Shown: positions 44,275-54,495, numbered from the stretch's first letter. The stretch: DNA of 64,000 nt from JACNKV01 sp964388155 (GCA_964388155.1 CAYLYH010000008.1:1-64000); one strand, 5' to 3'. Notes: generated from the letters alone by a model not told the origin. Made by a program: numbers and translations.

Positions 44275-45645
44275 ATGGCTGATAGTCGTCAATCTCATTC
44301 GTTAAATGTACAACCTCAATCTATAGATGCTGAACAAGCAGTTTTGGGGTCTATGCTTTCTAACAAAGAAGCCGTTGCTCGAGTATTGCAATGGATTACG
44401 GCTGAACATTTTTATAAAGATGCCCACAGTCGAATATTTTCCATGATGATAAAATTGTTCAACGAGAGTGAGCCGGTAGATACAATCTCTGTCATTGATC
44501 GCTTAAAAAAGAATAAAGATTTAGAAACAGTAGGGGGAGCGTATTACATCACGGGGCTTGTTGAATCCGTCCCGACCGCCAGCAATGTAGAAAGTTATGC
44601 AAAGATTGTTCTTGAAAAAGCCCTCTTGCGAAAATTAATTCAACTGGCACATGATGTGTCTAAAGAAGCCTATGACGATCGTCAAGGTGTTGACGATATT
44701 TTGGATAAAGCTGAACGCTCTATTTTCAATATTACACAAAACCGATTAAAAGGCGGCTTTCGTCATATTGATTCTATTCTGCATGAATCGTTCGAGCAAC
44801 TGGATAAAATCAGCGCGAAAAAGGGCTCGGTCATTGGTGTACCTTCCGGGCTGGTCGATCTAGATGATAAAACAGCAGGTTTTCACGACGGAGATTTAAT
44901 CATAGTCGCCGGTCGTCCGGGGATGGGAAAAACAGCACTGGCATTAACCATGGCAAGAAATGCTGCCGTTGATCATAATTATGGTGTGGGTATTTTCAGC
45001 TTGGAAATGGCAAATCATCAGTTAGCCATGAGACTATTATGTGCTGAAGCACGTGTGGACAGTCATGCTGTTCGGACAGGAAATTTAGCAAAAGATAAAT
45101 GGAAAAACCTTAGCCTTCATGTTGGTGCCTTGGCGGAATCGTCCATATATTTAGACGATACACCCGCAATTACGGTTCTGGAGCTCCGTGCGAAAGCACG
45201 TCGTTTAATGGCAGAACACGATAATGTTAAAATGATTGTTGTGGATTATTTACAGCTCATGCAGGGACCGAAAGGCGTCGAAAGCAGGCAACAGGAAATC
45301 TCAGTTATCACCCGTTCGTTGAAAGCATTGGCTAAGGATTTAAGTATTCCCATCGTCGCTTTGAGTCAGCTTTCCCGTGCAGTGGAAAACCGCGTAGATA
45401 AACGCCCTCAACTATCTGACCTTCGTGAAAGCGGCGCAATCGAACAAGATGCTGATGTTGTAGTATTTTTATACCGTCCTTGGGTTTATTCTCAAGAAGA
45501 TGACGATCTCGGGAAAGCTCAAATCATCATTGCCAAACAGAGAAATGGTCCCACAGGTAATGTGGATGTTACCTTCTTTGATAGTTATGCTCGTTTTGAG
45601 AATATATCTATTTATGATGATTCAGAAACATCAACTCCTTTTTAA
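44275..45645 (+). CDS. dnaB: Replicative DNA helicase
   Basis: 456 residues. The N-terminal domain begins PQSIDAEQAVLGSMLSN. The RecA-type core has Walker A AGRPGMGKTALALTMA, Walker B MIVVDYLQLMQ and RQQEISVITRSLKALAKDL. No intein is present. It starts 2 nt after the glycosylase gene. Its TAA shares a base with the rel ATG. Confidence 0.97.
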   Translation: MADSRQSHSLNVQPQSIDAEQAVLGSMLSNKEAVARVLQWITAEHFYKDAHSRIFSMMIKLFNESEPVDTISVIDRLKKNKDLETVGGAYYITGLVESVPTASNVESYAKIVLEKALLRKLIQLAHDVSKEAYDDRQGVDDILDKAERSIFNITQNRLKGGFRHIDSILHESFEQLDKISAKKGSVIGVPSGLVDLDDKTAGFHDGDLIIVAGRPGMGKTALALTMARNAAVDHNYGVGIFSLEMANHQLAMRLLCAEARVDSHAVRTGNLAKDKWKNLSLHVGALAESSIYLDDTPAITVLELRAKARRLMAEHDNVKMIVVDYLQLMQGPKGVESRQQEISVITRSLKALAKDLSIPIVALSQLSRAVENRVDKRPQLSDLRESGAIEQDADVVVFLYRPWVYSQEDDDLGKAQIIIAKQRNGPTGNVDVTFFDSYARFENISIYDDSETSTPF

Positions 45646-47843
45646 TGCCAAACCCACTGTCGAAACTTATTCCCCATTTGGTCGGGGAATACCCCCGCTC
45701 ATTTCTAAATCTTTTCGACAAGATTGTAACGATCAGCGATCAAAATCACGATGAACTAAAAAAAACAATTTGGTCTGCTTTTGCCTTAGCAAGCACACAC
45801 CATGAAGGACAAAAACGCCGCTCCGGGAAATCTTATTTTGAAGAACATTGCCTTGAAGTAGCGAATATTCTTGCAAGCTGGAAAATGGATCACATCACTG
45901 TTATGGGGGGGTTGCTTCATGACGTGATTGAAGATACAGATATTACATATATAGATTTAGAGAAACAATTTGGTACCGATATTGCGAAATTAGTAGATGG
46001 TGTGACAAAACTAGGTGGGATTGATTTCTCCAGCCGCAAGGAAAAGCAAGCGGGGAATTTTATGAAACTCCTCTTGTCGGTTGCGAAAGACTTACGGGTT
46101 ATTATTATTAAATTTGCTGATCGATTGCATAACATGAGCACAATCAAGTATATGCCAAAAATTAAACAGCATCGTATTGCGATAGAAACAAGAGATGTGT
46201 ATGTCCCACTTGCACATCGATTGGGAATGGCTTCGGTCAAATGGCAATTGGAAGATCTTGTCCTGACAACACTAAATCCTGTTGTCTTCAAAGAGATTGA
46301 TACAAAATTAAAAGCTACTAATCGGCAACGAAAAAAATATATTAACGGAATTATTTCTCCCGTGACGGAAGAGTTATCCGGGTATGACATTACTGCTGAT
46401 ATCTCCGGAAGACCAAAATCTCATGCATCCATCTATGGGAAAATGGTGAAACGGGGAAAAACTTTTGAAGAAATTTATGATTTGTATGCCATACGAATTA
46501 TCGTTGATAAAATAGAACAGTGCTATTTAACACTGGGGATAATTCATAATCTGTATTCTCCTATTCAGGAAAGATTTAAGGATTTTATCGCCTCTCCAAA
46601 GTCCAATGGATATCAATCTATTCACACCACAGTTGTCGGACGTGACGGGCATATGGTTGAGATACAAATTCGCACGCAAGAGATGGAGCAAACTGCCGAG
46701 ATTGGTGTCGCCGCGCATTGGAGATATAAAGAAGGGAAGACAACATCGCGCGACTTAGATGCAAATGTCAAATGGTTAAGAGAGCTTGTCACAATGCTGC
46801 AGGATGAGTCCTCAGATCCGAATGAATTCATGCACCTTCTTAAAATTGATTTGTTTGATAATGAAATATTTGTCTTTTCACCCAAAGGAGATTTAAGCCA
46901 ATTACCGGTAAATGCCACTCCCTTAGATTTTGCGTTCCAGATTCATACTCAGGTCGGGATGCATTGTATGGGCGCAAAGATTAATCATAAAGTAGTACCG
47001 TTAAATACCGTTCTAAAAAATGGAGACGTGGTCGAAATTATTACCAGTAAAAACCAAAACCCAAGTTTTGGTTGGCTAAAGTTAGCCGTTACAACAAAAG
47101 CAAGAAACCATATAAATCGCTATCTTCGAAAAATTCGCCAAGAAGAAAGTTATAAGCTTGGCGTAGAGATTTTACAGAAAACGTTGCGACGATTAAAATC
47201 CTACGAAATGCTGAAAGAGATTAAGGAGTCTTTCCATAAGTTCGGACTAAACTCTACAGATGCACTGATGGCAGCTATCGGTAATGGGAATTTAACCGTC
47301 AGAGATATTTTCAAAAAACTTCGTCCGACAGAAGACCCTGAATTGCCAATTGCTGAAGATGAAGACCAAAACAGTTTTTTTGATTTTGCCAGATCATCAT
47401 CGAAAGGGATTAAACTTCAAGGGATTACAGATTTAATGGTAAACTTTGGCAAGTGTTGTAATCCGATTCCGGGAGACGATATGATTGGCTTTGTGACTCG
47501 CGGACGGGGAATTACAGTTCACAGAACTTCATGCAATAGTTTGCCGTTGTTAAGCGAAGAGTCTGATCGATTAATTCCCGTAGAGTGGGATGTTAGTAAA
47601 AAAGATCTTTTCAGTGTGTTAATCAGAGTCGTGGGTGGAGAACGCAAAGGAATATTAAAAGATGTGACAGAATGTATTTCTGCCGAGAAAATGAATATTA
47701 AAAGTGTAGACATGAAGGTGCACGACAATATCGCCATCGGAAATATTATCGTTCAGGTGAATAATCTCCGGCAATTAGATCGACTCGTTAAGAAACTCAC
47801 GAAGATACGAGGAATTGATTACGTTGAACGAGTCGGCCGTTAA
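45645..47843 (+). CDS. rel: Bifunctional (p)ppGpp synthetase/hydrolase
   Basis: 732 residues. The HD hydrolase domain has GGLLHDVIEDT; the synthetase domain has YDLYAIRII and SNGYQSIHTTVVG. The RFKD form of the RxKD motif is the one seen in bifunctional Rel/SpoT rather than RelA-only proteins. TGS and C-terminal ACT domains follow (GKCCNPIPGDDMIGF in the zinc-finger region, then VVGGERKGILKDVTE). It makes and destroys the stringent alarmone. It is wedged between dnaB and ruvX with 1-nt overlaps on both sides. Confidence 0.96.
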   Translation: MPNPLSKLIPHLVGEYPRSFLNLFDKIVTISDQNHDELKKTIWSAFALASTHHEGQKRRSGKSYFEEHCLEVANILASWKMDHITVMGGLLHDVIEDTDITYIDLEKQFGTDIAKLVDGVTKLGGIDFSSRKEKQAGNFMKLLLSVAKDLRVIIIKFADRLHNMSTIKYMPKIKQHRIAIETRDVYVPLAHRLGMASVKWQLEDLVLTTLNPVVFKEIDTKLKATNRQRKKYINGIISPVTEELSGYDITADISGRPKSHASIYGKMVKRGKTFEEIYDLYAIRIIVDKIEQCYLTLGIIHNLYSPIQERFKDFIASPKSNGYQSIHTTVVGRDGHMVEIQIRTQEMEQTAEIGVAAHWRYKEGKTTSRDLDANVKWLRELVTMLQDESSDPNEFMHLLKIDLFDNEIFVFSPKGDLSQLPVNATPLDFAFQIHTQVGMHCMGAKINHKVVPLNTVLKNGDVVEIITSKNQNPSFGWLKLAVTTKARNHINRYLRKIRQEESYKLGVEILQKTLRRLKSYEMLKEIKESFHKFGLNSTDALMAAIGNGNLTVRDIFKKLRPTEDPELPIAEDEDQNSFFDFARSSSKGIKLQGITDLMVNFGKCCNPIPGDDMIGFVTRGRGITVHRTSCNSLPLLSEESDRLIPVEWDVSKKDLFSVLIRVVGGERKGILKDVTECISAEKMNIKSVDMKVHDNIAIGNIIVQVNNLRQLDRLVKKLTKIRGIDYVERVGR

Positions 47844-48253
47844 TGGGTAGAATTCTTGGAATTGACCACGGTGATACGCGCTGTGGTCTAGCGTTGTCAG
47901 ACCCTCTTCACATTATCGCATCACCTTTCACAACTTTACGTGTACAATCTGAAAAACAGATCATAGAGGATATTAAAAAAGTGATTATTAAAAATGATGT
48001 AGAATCCGCTGTTGTTGGACTTCCTATCGGGATGAAAGGACAGGAGACGAAACAAACAAAACATGTTCGGGCATTTGCTCAGTCCCTGCAGAATGAAGGA
48101 ATTATAGTATATTTAGAAGATGAACGACTCACATCTGTCAGTGCAAAGCGATCTCTGATAGAGCAAAATATCCGTACCGGGCAAAACAAGCATCGAGTTG
48201 ATCAGACTGCCGCGGCCATTTTGTTGCAGCAATTCTTGGACAAAGCCATTTAA
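47843..48253 (+). CDS. ruvX: RuvX/YqgF family Holliday-junction-type nuclease
   Basis: 136 residues. RNase H-like fold with GIDHGDTRCGLALSD, VGLPIGMKGQE and LEDERLTSVSA, then VDQTAAAILLQQFL. Implicated in pre-16S rRNA 5' end maturation. It begins on the last base of the rel stop codon. Confidence 0.94.
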   Translation: MGRILGIDHGDTRCGLALSDPLHIIASPFTTLRVQSEKQIIEDIKKVIIKNDVESAVVGLPIGMKGQETKQTKHVRAFAQSLQNEGIIVYLEDERLTSVSAKRSLIEQNIRTGQNKHRVDQTAAAILLQQFLDKAI

Positions 48254-48318
48254 TTTAAGATTGAAGAATTAAGATTGAAGATTGAGAGTAATGAAAATGC
48301 TCAAACACCGTATCTAAC
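48254..48318. repeat. Degenerate tandem word TTAAGATTGAAGA before lnt
   Basis: The spacer reads TTAAGATTGAAGAA, TTAAGATTGAAGATTGAG and ends in a TTG-started gene. It is the same type of low-complexity spacer seen before atpD and the FAD oxidoreductase gene. The word TTTAAGATTGA recurs at 61214-61225. Confidence 0.55.
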
Positions 48319-49866
48319 TTGAACATTCAACAAATAACTAAATGGAAATTAGCAATTCTGACAGGAGTGTTAGTTGGACTCTCTTATCCACCTTTACATT
48401 TAGGATTTTTCGTGTGGATAGGATTTATCCCGCTCATTCATGTTCTTTTGAATTCGAAAGTTAGTTCAGCCGCAAAATACGGGTTCTTATCGTCCATCAC
48501 CGCGAATTTTATTTCTCTTTATTGGATTGGTTTTAATAGTGGCGCAGGATTTTGGGTTGTGTTTGCATCCTTAGTGGCTGCCGTATTGTATTTAGGAGTA
48601 TTTTGGGCAGGGATGAGTGCACTCCTCGCGCGTTTTCATCTTAAGACAGGTAAAGGAATAATTCTGATTCCCTTTTTATGGGTAGCCATGGAATGGCTGA
48701 GAAGCATGGGGAGTCTTGGATTTCCGTGGATTACTCTTGCTCTAACTCAAACTCAATTTTTGCCGTTGATTCAACTTGCAGAGATTACCGGAACCTATGG
48801 TGTCTCTTTTTGGATAATGATGCTGAATATAGGTGGCTATTTAACCCTGACATCAAAACAGCGGATGAAACCGGCTATCTTAACATTCGGATTATTTTGG
48901 ATTATATGGATTTCCGGAGTCTTGCGGATATCCGATTTTGACGTGAAACAGAATGAAAAAGACTTTACTGTTTCTGTTGTGCAGCCAAATATTGATCCGA
49001 ATGAAAAATGGGAGAGAGAGCATCGGCTTGAAACATTTTCCACGATGCATTCTTTGCTTGATACGGCACTGATAGACACCCCGAATCTTGTCCTCTGGCC
49101 GGAAACTGCTCTTCCTGCCTATTTAAGATTATCCTGGACTGCGCGAAAACCACTGCTAAAGCGCCTAAAACTATATGGCGTTCCTTTACTGTCCGGTACC
49201 ATGGATGTCAAACGAGATTCTATTGGAGAGAGACGGTATTATAATGCAAGTATTTTACTCAACTCAGATGGCACCCACAAAATGTATTACAAAGTTCAGC
49301 TTGTGCCGTTTGCGGAATACATTCCGTTATCGGGACAATTTCCATCACTAAAAAAATTGAACTTCGGACAAGGAAACTTTAATCACGGAGATGAATTTAC
49401 TGTGTTTGAGGTGGACTCTGTATTCTTTTCCAATGTAATTTGTTACGAATCGAGTCTTCCTCAGTTGGTAAGAAAGTTTGTAAAAAAAGGCGCAAGGTTG
49501 ATGACCATTCAGGCAAATGACGGGTGGCTGGGAAATACATCAGGACCCTATCAGCATTTTGAATTGGCAAGATTGAGAGCTGTGGAAAACAGAGTGCCGG
49601 TGATACGTAGTGCGAATACAGGTATTTCAGGTATTATCCTATCATCAGGCCGGGTGAAAAACAAAATCCCGGTGTATGGACGTACGGTGATAACAGAGAC
49701 AATATCTATTCCGGAAGGTCCAAGCTTTTATGCGGTAAACGGTGATAAATTCGCAATGCTTTCTGTGATTATCTCACTTCTGATGATGGGAGTATTCCCG
49801 ATGACAGACCGATTATCAAAGGAACAAACGTTCACACATTCACGTAACGACATACAACGCTCATGA
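48319..49866 (+). CDS. lnt: Apolipoprotein N-acyltransferase
   Basis: 515 residues from a TTG start; no closer in-frame ATG keeps the first helix. Six or more membrane helices are followed by a nitrilase domain with the triad Glu (LWPETALPA), Lys (MYYKVQLVPFAEYIP) and Cys (NVICYESSLP). It adds the third acyl chain to lipoproteins in the inner membrane, the diderm maturation step. It overlaps the next gene by 4 nt. Confidence 0.95.
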   Translation: MNIQQITKWKLAILTGVLVGLSYPPLHLGFFVWIGFIPLIHVLLNSKVSSAAKYGFLSSITANFISLYWIGFNSGAGFWVVFASLVAAVLYLGVFWAGMSALLARFHLKTGKGIILIPFLWVAMEWLRSMGSLGFPWITLALTQTQFLPLIQLAEITGTYGVSFWIMMLNIGGYLTLTSKQRMKPAILTFGLFWIIWISGVLRISDFDVKQNEKDFTVSVVQPNIDPNEKWEREHRLETFSTMHSLLDTALIDTPNLVLWPETALPAYLRLSWTARKPLLKRLKLYGVPLLSGTMDVKRDSIGERRYYNASILLNSDGTHKMYYKVQLVPFAEYIPLSGQFPSLKKLNFGQGNFNHGDEFTVFEVDSVFFSNVICYESSLPQLVRKFVKKGARLMTIQANDGWLGNTSGPYQHFELARLRAVENRVPVIRSANTGISGIILSSGRVKNKIPVYGRTVITETISIPEGPSFYAVNGDKFAMLSVIISLLMMGVFPMTDRLSKEQTFTHSRNDIQRS

Positions 49867-50501
49867 AAAAAATAATCCTAAGAACAATTTTCGTTATCTC
49901 AATATTTCCTCTCACGTTGCTGGGTGAGGATGTAGCAAAATATCCTATTTTGAAATCCTTTATTATCCCGGGAACAGGTGAAGCTTCCATTGGATATTCT
50001 GTGCGCGGACGAACTTTTATCATGGCTGAAGCAACGCTATGGTTGTCTGCTGTGGGGAGCTTCTTAATCTCCAACATGGAAGAAAATAAATACATTGCCT
50101 ATGCCGCCGAGCATGGCGGTGTGAACATCCAAAGCAAAGACAGACTCTTTTGGATTGACATCGGAAATTATGAGTCAAGAGATGACTTTATTCAGGAACA
50201 TCTGCGGTTTCGTGATTATCCTGCTGTGAACCGATATCGTGTCGATGAAGATTCGGATCCATGGGATTGGCAGTGGGATACGTCCAAGCATCGGGAGCGT
50301 TTTGAATCCATGCGAATTTCCAGCGATACATGGGCGCTCACAGGGCAGTTTCTTATCGGCGGGATTATTTTGAACCATGTGATTTCGGCCATTGATGTCA
50401 TGTACTTAAAACGAATGGATGCGATTGGAAACGTGTCTGTTGCTCCAACGTATCATCCGGAAAACCGGACATTTTCTTTTTCTCTCATCGTGGATTTTTA
50501 A
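49863..50501 (+). CDS. DUF5683-like envelope protein
   Basis: 212 residues with a signal peptide ending near LLGED. The phrase KSFIIPGTGEASIGYSVRGRTFIMAEATLWL matches the start of the DUF5683 pattern (P-G-x-G-x-x-x-xG...RG), and a second membrane segment is GQFLIGGIILNHVISAIDV. The C-terminus ends in an F (FSFSLIVDF), as in outer-membrane proteins. Function is unknown; the family is common in FCB bacteria. It overlaps lnt by 4 nt. Confidence 0.7.
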   Translation: MKKIILRTIFVISIFPLTLLGEDVAKYPILKSFIIPGTGEASIGYSVRGRTFIMAEATLWLSAVGSFLISNMEENKYIAYAAEHGGVNIQSKDRLFWIDIGNYESRDDFIQEHLRFRDYPAVNRYRVDEDSDPWDWQWDTSKHRERFESMRISSDTWALTGQFLIGGIILNHVISAIDVMYLKRMDAIGNVSVAPTYHPENRTFSFSLIVDF

Positions 50502-50519
50502 CTATAGGATTTGTCAACA

Positions 50520-51248
50520 ATGCAGTTGAATCCAATTGTCATTTTGCAGTTCATACTGGGAGTATCGATTTTGGTGATGCTGAGTCCGTCCGGTTCGGTA
50601 TTGGCAGGATACACACTGACACTCTTGCTTGTCTTATCAGCATTAAATAAACAGAACATTCGATCTATTTTTAAGCGAATCAAACCGTATTTGACTTTCA
50701 TTCCGATTGTCGGACTAATATATTTCGGAATGTCCGATTGGCTCACAAATGATTCCTATAAAGAAATATTTTACAATGCAGTATTCTCCATCGGAAAACT
50801 CTTGGTGTTAGTCTCAATCATGTCTGTTTACCTGGAACAATCATCGAAAAATGACATCATGGAAGCGTTCAGAAGTTTGTGGGTAAAAACTCGTCTCCCA
50901 TGGAAGCGTGTGGATAATATGTTCCTCTTTGTTGAACTGATTTTACGGTTTTTCCCAGCGATACAACATGAGTGGAATTCAATATTGCGTTCACGCAGGG
51001 CTTTGGGTTTATCAACGGGGAAAACAAAATGGGAATCCGCGAGATATATGATTGTTCATTTACCAGGCGTCATAATACAGAATTATCGAAAGGCAGAGGA
51101 GACGGCAAATGTCATGATGATGCGTGGATACGGAAAGCAAATCCCCCGTGGCATGGCTTTTCCGGTAAACTTTACCTTGAGAGACGGATCACTCATGATG
51201 ATAGTTACTGTTTTCCTTTTCGGAGTACATTCCATTGCCTCGATTTAA
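50520..51248 (+). CDS. EcfT-like transporter transmembrane protein (orphan)
   Basis: 242 residues from the ATG at 50520. Helices surround the coupling motif region RSRRALGLSTG, which has the Ala-Arg-Gly-type box of EcfT/CbiQ proteins, and MMMRGYGK gives the second one. EcfT needs EcfA ATPases and an S component, but none is encoded in the window. The normal partners may lie elsewhere. It overlaps truA by 14 nt. Confidence 0.75.
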   Translation: MQLNPIVILQFILGVSILVMLSPSGSVLAGYTLTLLLVLSALNKQNIRSIFKRIKPYLTFIPIVGLIYFGMSDWLTNDSYKEIFYNAVFSIGKLLVLVSIMSVYLEQSSKNDIMEAFRSLWVKTRLPWKRVDNMFLFVELILRFFPAIQHEWNSILRSRRALGLSTGKTKWESARYMIVHLPGVIIQNYRKAEETANVMMMRGYGKQIPRGMAFPVNFTLRDGSLMMIVTVFLFGVHSIASI

Positions 51249-51975
51249 AATCACATTACAATATGACGGAGCGGACTATTTTGGGTGGCAAATGCAAGCG
51301 TCTGAACGTACAGTTCAAGGAGAAGTAGAAGCGTGTATCGCTCCATTTAACGACAATAATAGGGTAAAAGTTATCGGAGCGGGGAGAACCGATACCGGTG
51401 TTCATGCCTGGGGGCAGGTTGCACATTTTGATCTGAAAACCGAGCTGGATACCTGTACATTAACAGATGCATTTAACGCACGATTACCTAATGATATTTA
51501 TGTCACGGATTTACGTGTCGTCCCTGGTGATTTTCACGCACGGTATTCTGCAAAAGTCCGCCACTACCGATATCAGTGTTTAATGTCCGTAGATATTTTG
51601 ATGCGAAATCAAACGTGGATCATCGATGATCTGTCTGTTGACCACCTGCAGCAATGTGTAGAATTAATCAAAGGAGAACATGATTTCAAGTCTTTTTGTA
51701 AAAGCAATCCTGAGGTTAATCACACAAGGTGCATCATCTATCATACTGCATGGATAAATGATGAGAAAATGTTAACTTTCCGTATATCCGGGAACCGATT
51801 CTTACATCATATGGTCAGGTATCTGGTCGGATCGATGGTTGCCGTTGCGCAACGTCGGTTATCCCTGGAGGAATTTAAAATGCTACTGAATCAACCAAAT
51901 AAAAACGTCCATATTTTTAAAGCACCGGCTCAGGGCTTGATTTTGGAAAAAGTCGATTATGATGAAATTACATAA
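51235..51975 (+). CDS. truA: tRNA pseudouridine synthase A
   Basis: 246 residues from a TTG start (PRFKITLQYDGADYFGWQ is the family N-terminus, so a later ATG would cut it). The catalytic Asp is in GAGRTDTGVHAWGQV. Later motifs are FHARYSAKVRHYRY and GNRFLHHMVRYLVGSM. It modifies positions 38-40 of tRNA. It overlaps both neighbours. Confidence 0.95.
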   Translation: MPRFKITLQYDGADYFGWQMQASERTVQGEVEACIAPFNDNNRVKVIGAGRTDTGVHAWGQVAHFDLKTELDTCTLTDAFNARLPNDIYVTDLRVVPGDFHARYSAKVRHYRYQCLMSVDILMRNQTWIIDDLSVDHLQQCVELIKGEHDFKSFCKSNPEVNHTRCIIYHTAWINDEKMLTFRISGNRFLHHMVRYLVGSMVAVAQRRLSLEEFKMLLNQPNKNVHIFKAPAQGLILEKVDYDEIT

Positions 51976-53077
51976 TTTTGCAGTGATAAAATTCCTTGTC
52001 CTATTTTTATTTATCAGTGCAGGGAGTGCCCAATGGGGTCCGGCTCAGTCACGGCAAAATGCAATTACTCGTGCAATAGAATCGGTGAGCCCCGCAGTTG
52101 CGAGTGTGAATGTAATCCAAGTAAAGAGGTATGCTGCACGATCTCCGTTTGGGAGTCCATTTTTTCAACAGTTTTTTCCGTATGAGTTATACCGACAAAG
52201 AGTCAAGAGTTCCGGTTCCGGTGTTGTCATTAGTCCCGATGGTTATGTTTTGACAAATAACCATGTTATTGAGGACGCAGTCGAGGTGGTGGTAACACTC
52301 CCCGGGGGAGAGGAATATGATGCAACGGTTATTGGGACGGACTACATCACCGATTTGGCATTGCTAAAGTTGGACGGACATAATTTTCCGTATGCATCTT
52401 TAGGTGATTCAGACAATATGATTATTGGAGAATGGGTGATTGCGTTGGGAAATCCATTTGGATTATTTGAAATGAGTAATCAACCTACGGCTACGGCTGG
52501 AATTGTCAGTGCAATAAATATGGATTTTGGAGGTCGCGATTCAGGAAAATCATTTCAGGATATGATTCAGACTGATGCGGCTATTAATCCCGGAAATAGT
52601 GGAGGACCTTTGGTCAACAGCCTTGGTGAAGTCATCGGTATAAATACATTTATTTTTACAGGATCAGATGCATCCCGCGGATCTGTTGGGATTGGGTTTG
52701 CCATTCCAATCAATAAAGCAAAGGAAATTGCAGAGGAACTTAAAATTAACGGGCAAATTGATCGCAGTTATAATACAGGGTTGCAGGTACAGTCTTTAAC
52801 AGAACGGATGGCGAGACATTTGGGAATCTTGCGAACATCGGGGGTAATCATAGTGGAAGTTGCGGCGAACAGTACGGCAGATAAAGCCGGTTTGGAACCC
52901 GGTGATGTAATTGTCTCTGTTAATGATCAAATAGTAAATAATGCCGATAATATTAAAGACATTATTTTGGAGAACGATCTACGCCCCGGAGACCGTTTAC
53001 ACATGAAAATACAAAGAGACGATAAAACCTATACCGTCAAATTGAAACTGGGAAAACTTGAAAACAGCTATTGGTAA
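51959..53077 (+). CDS. Periplasmic serine protease, HtrA/DegS-like
   Basis: 372 residues with a signal peptide ending SAGSA-QW. The trypsin-like triad is His in TNNHVIE, Asp in TDLALLKL and Ser in NPGNSGGPLVN. A single PDZ domain follows (GVIIVEVAANSTADKAGLEPGD). One PDZ resembles DegS or short HtrA rather than DegP. It handles misfolded envelope proteins or stress signalling. ATG codons at 51959 and 51962 are both possible starts. Confidence 0.94.
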   Translation: MMKLHNFAVIKFLVLFLFISAGSAQWGPAQSRQNAITRAIESVSPAVASVNVIQVKRYAARSPFGSPFFQQFFPYELYRQRVKSSGSGVVISPDGYVLTNNHVIEDAVEVVVTLPGGEEYDATVIGTDYITDLALLKLDGHNFPYASLGDSDNMIIGEWVIALGNPFGLFEMSNQPTATAGIVSAINMDFGGRDSGKSFQDMIQTDAAINPGNSGGPLVNSLGEVIGINTFIFTGSDASRGSVGIGFAIPINKAKEIAEELKINGQIDRSYNTGLQVQSLTERMARHLGILRTSGVIIVEVAANSTADKAGLEPGDVIVSVNDQIVNNADNIKDIILENDLRPGDRLHMKIQRDDKTYTVKLKLGKLENSYW

Positions 53078-53080
53078 ATC

Positions 53081-53719
53081 ATGATTGCAAAAGAAGGAAA
53101 AACTATTTTAATTACTCTGTTTGTATTTACACTAGTCTCACGTTGGTTTACCACAACGTTTGAAGCATCCTGGTTATCCTGGGGGTACATTGTTTTTGGT
53201 GTCTTATTTCTTTTCTCTTTGAATTTCTTCCGTGATCCGAGACGCAGAATTCCAAAGGATGAAAACTTAATCATTTCTCCTGCCGATGGTAAAATTGTTA
53301 AAATTGACTCGATAAATGACCCCGAAGTCGGGAAAGCCAAATCTGTGTCAATCTTTCTGAATGTATTTAATGTCCATGTGAATCGTGTGCCATTTGCAGG
53401 GACGGTTCTTCGCACAGAACACAAGTCGGGAAAATTCTTAGCCGCATTCGATCATAAAGCATCGGATGAAAATGAACAGGCAATTACGGTGTTTGAAACA
53501 TCCTTTGGAAAGATGAAGGTTAAACAGATTGCCGGATTGATTGCTCGTCGAATTCATTGCTATGCGAAACCAAATTACTCTATGCAAAAAGGAGAAAAAT
53601 TGGGATTTATTATGTTTGGTTCACGCACAGATATCATACTTCCGGAGTCGATTAAGCTGCAAGTTGAATTAGGGCAAAAAGTCAAAGGAAATGAAACCAT
53701 CATAGGACATATCGTATGA
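53081..53719 (+). CDS. psd: Phosphatidylserine decarboxylase, short form
   Basis: 212 residues. Two N-terminal helices, then ISPADGKIVKID, NVFNVHVNRVPFAG and the self-cleavage site FGSRTDIILPE, where the Ser becomes the pyruvoyl group. Length and pattern match the short Psd seen in Bacteroidetes and archaea. It makes phosphatidylethanolamine. The pss gene follows with a 4-nt overlap, so one unit supplies both steps. Confidence 0.94.
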   Translation: MIAKEGKTILITLFVFTLVSRWFTTTFEASWLSWGYIVFGVLFLFSLNFFRDPRRRIPKDENLIISPADGKIVKIDSINDPEVGKAKSVSIFLNVFNVHVNRVPFAGTVLRTEHKSGKFLAAFDHKASDENEQAITVFETSFGKMKVKQIAGLIARRIHCYAKPNYSMQKGEKLGFIMFGSRTDIILPESIKLQVELGQKVKGNETIIGHIV

Positions 53720-54495
53720 GACGCCGTCGAAAAAAAATCAAAAGACATCACCGTGTCAATAAACGGTTTATTCCGAATATTCTCACGGTGTTTAACATGT
53801 TCCTTGGGTTTATGGCCATCGTGTTAATCATGAAAGGCAATCCGGTGAAAGCAGGGTGGCTCATCTTATTCGCAGGGATGTTCGATGCCGTGGATGGTAA
53901 AATCGCACGGCTGTTGGGTATTCCGTCAAAATTTGGAACTGAATTCGATTCCTTTGCGGATACAGTATCTTTCTGTATGGCACCATCTTTGCTAATTTAC
54001 AGCGTGTACACGGAGGGCTTGCCTCCCTTGCTAGCCGGCATAATCAGTATTGTTCCCCTGCTTTTTGGAACAATTCGATTAGCCAGATTTAATCTCATCG
54101 ATGATGAAATTCCCTCACCGTATTTCACCGGATTAACCACCCCCCTCAACGCATTGTTTATTTTCGGATATGTTCTGTTCAATCATCAAGTATATGGGCA
54201 TATGGGAGACCCAAGGGTTGCATTGGTTCTTGTGGTTGTGCTGGGATTCTTATTAATCAGTAGAGTCCGGTTCTCAAAATTCCCATTACTGTCGTTTAAA
54301 AAAGGCAGAAAAAATACGATGCAATTGTTAGGCGTTCTCGGAACGGTTGTGGCATTAATCATTTGGAAAGGATTAGTCCTTTTTCCACTAATTGTCATTT
54401 ATGTGTCATGGAGTATTTTGAATTGGGTTATTCATCCTCAGCGATTCGAAGAGGATTCAATATACACCGATGAGAAAGAGGAGATAATTATATGA
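53716..54495 (+). CDS. pssA: CDP-diacylglycerol-serine O-phosphatidyltransferase
   Basis: 259 residues with about seven helices. The CDP-alcohol phosphotransferase signature DGKIARLLGIPSKFGTEFDS, followed by FAD, is complete. It makes phosphatidylserine, the substrate of the Psd encoded just upstream. It begins with a basic RRRRKKIKRHHR stretch. It overlaps the following gene by 4 nt. Confidence 0.95.
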   Translation: MRRRRKKIKRHHRVNKRFIPNILTVFNMFLGFMAIVLIMKGNPVKAGWLILFAGMFDAVDGKIARLLGIPSKFGTEFDSFADTVSFCMAPSLLIYSVYTEGLPPLLAGIISIVPLLFGTIRLARFNLIDDEIPSPYFTGLTTPLNALFIFGYVLFNHQVYGHMGDPRVALVLVVVLGFLLISRVRFSKFPLLSFKKGRKNTMQLLGVLGTVVALIIWKGLVLFPLIVIYVSWSILNWVIHPQRFEEDSIYTDEKEEIII

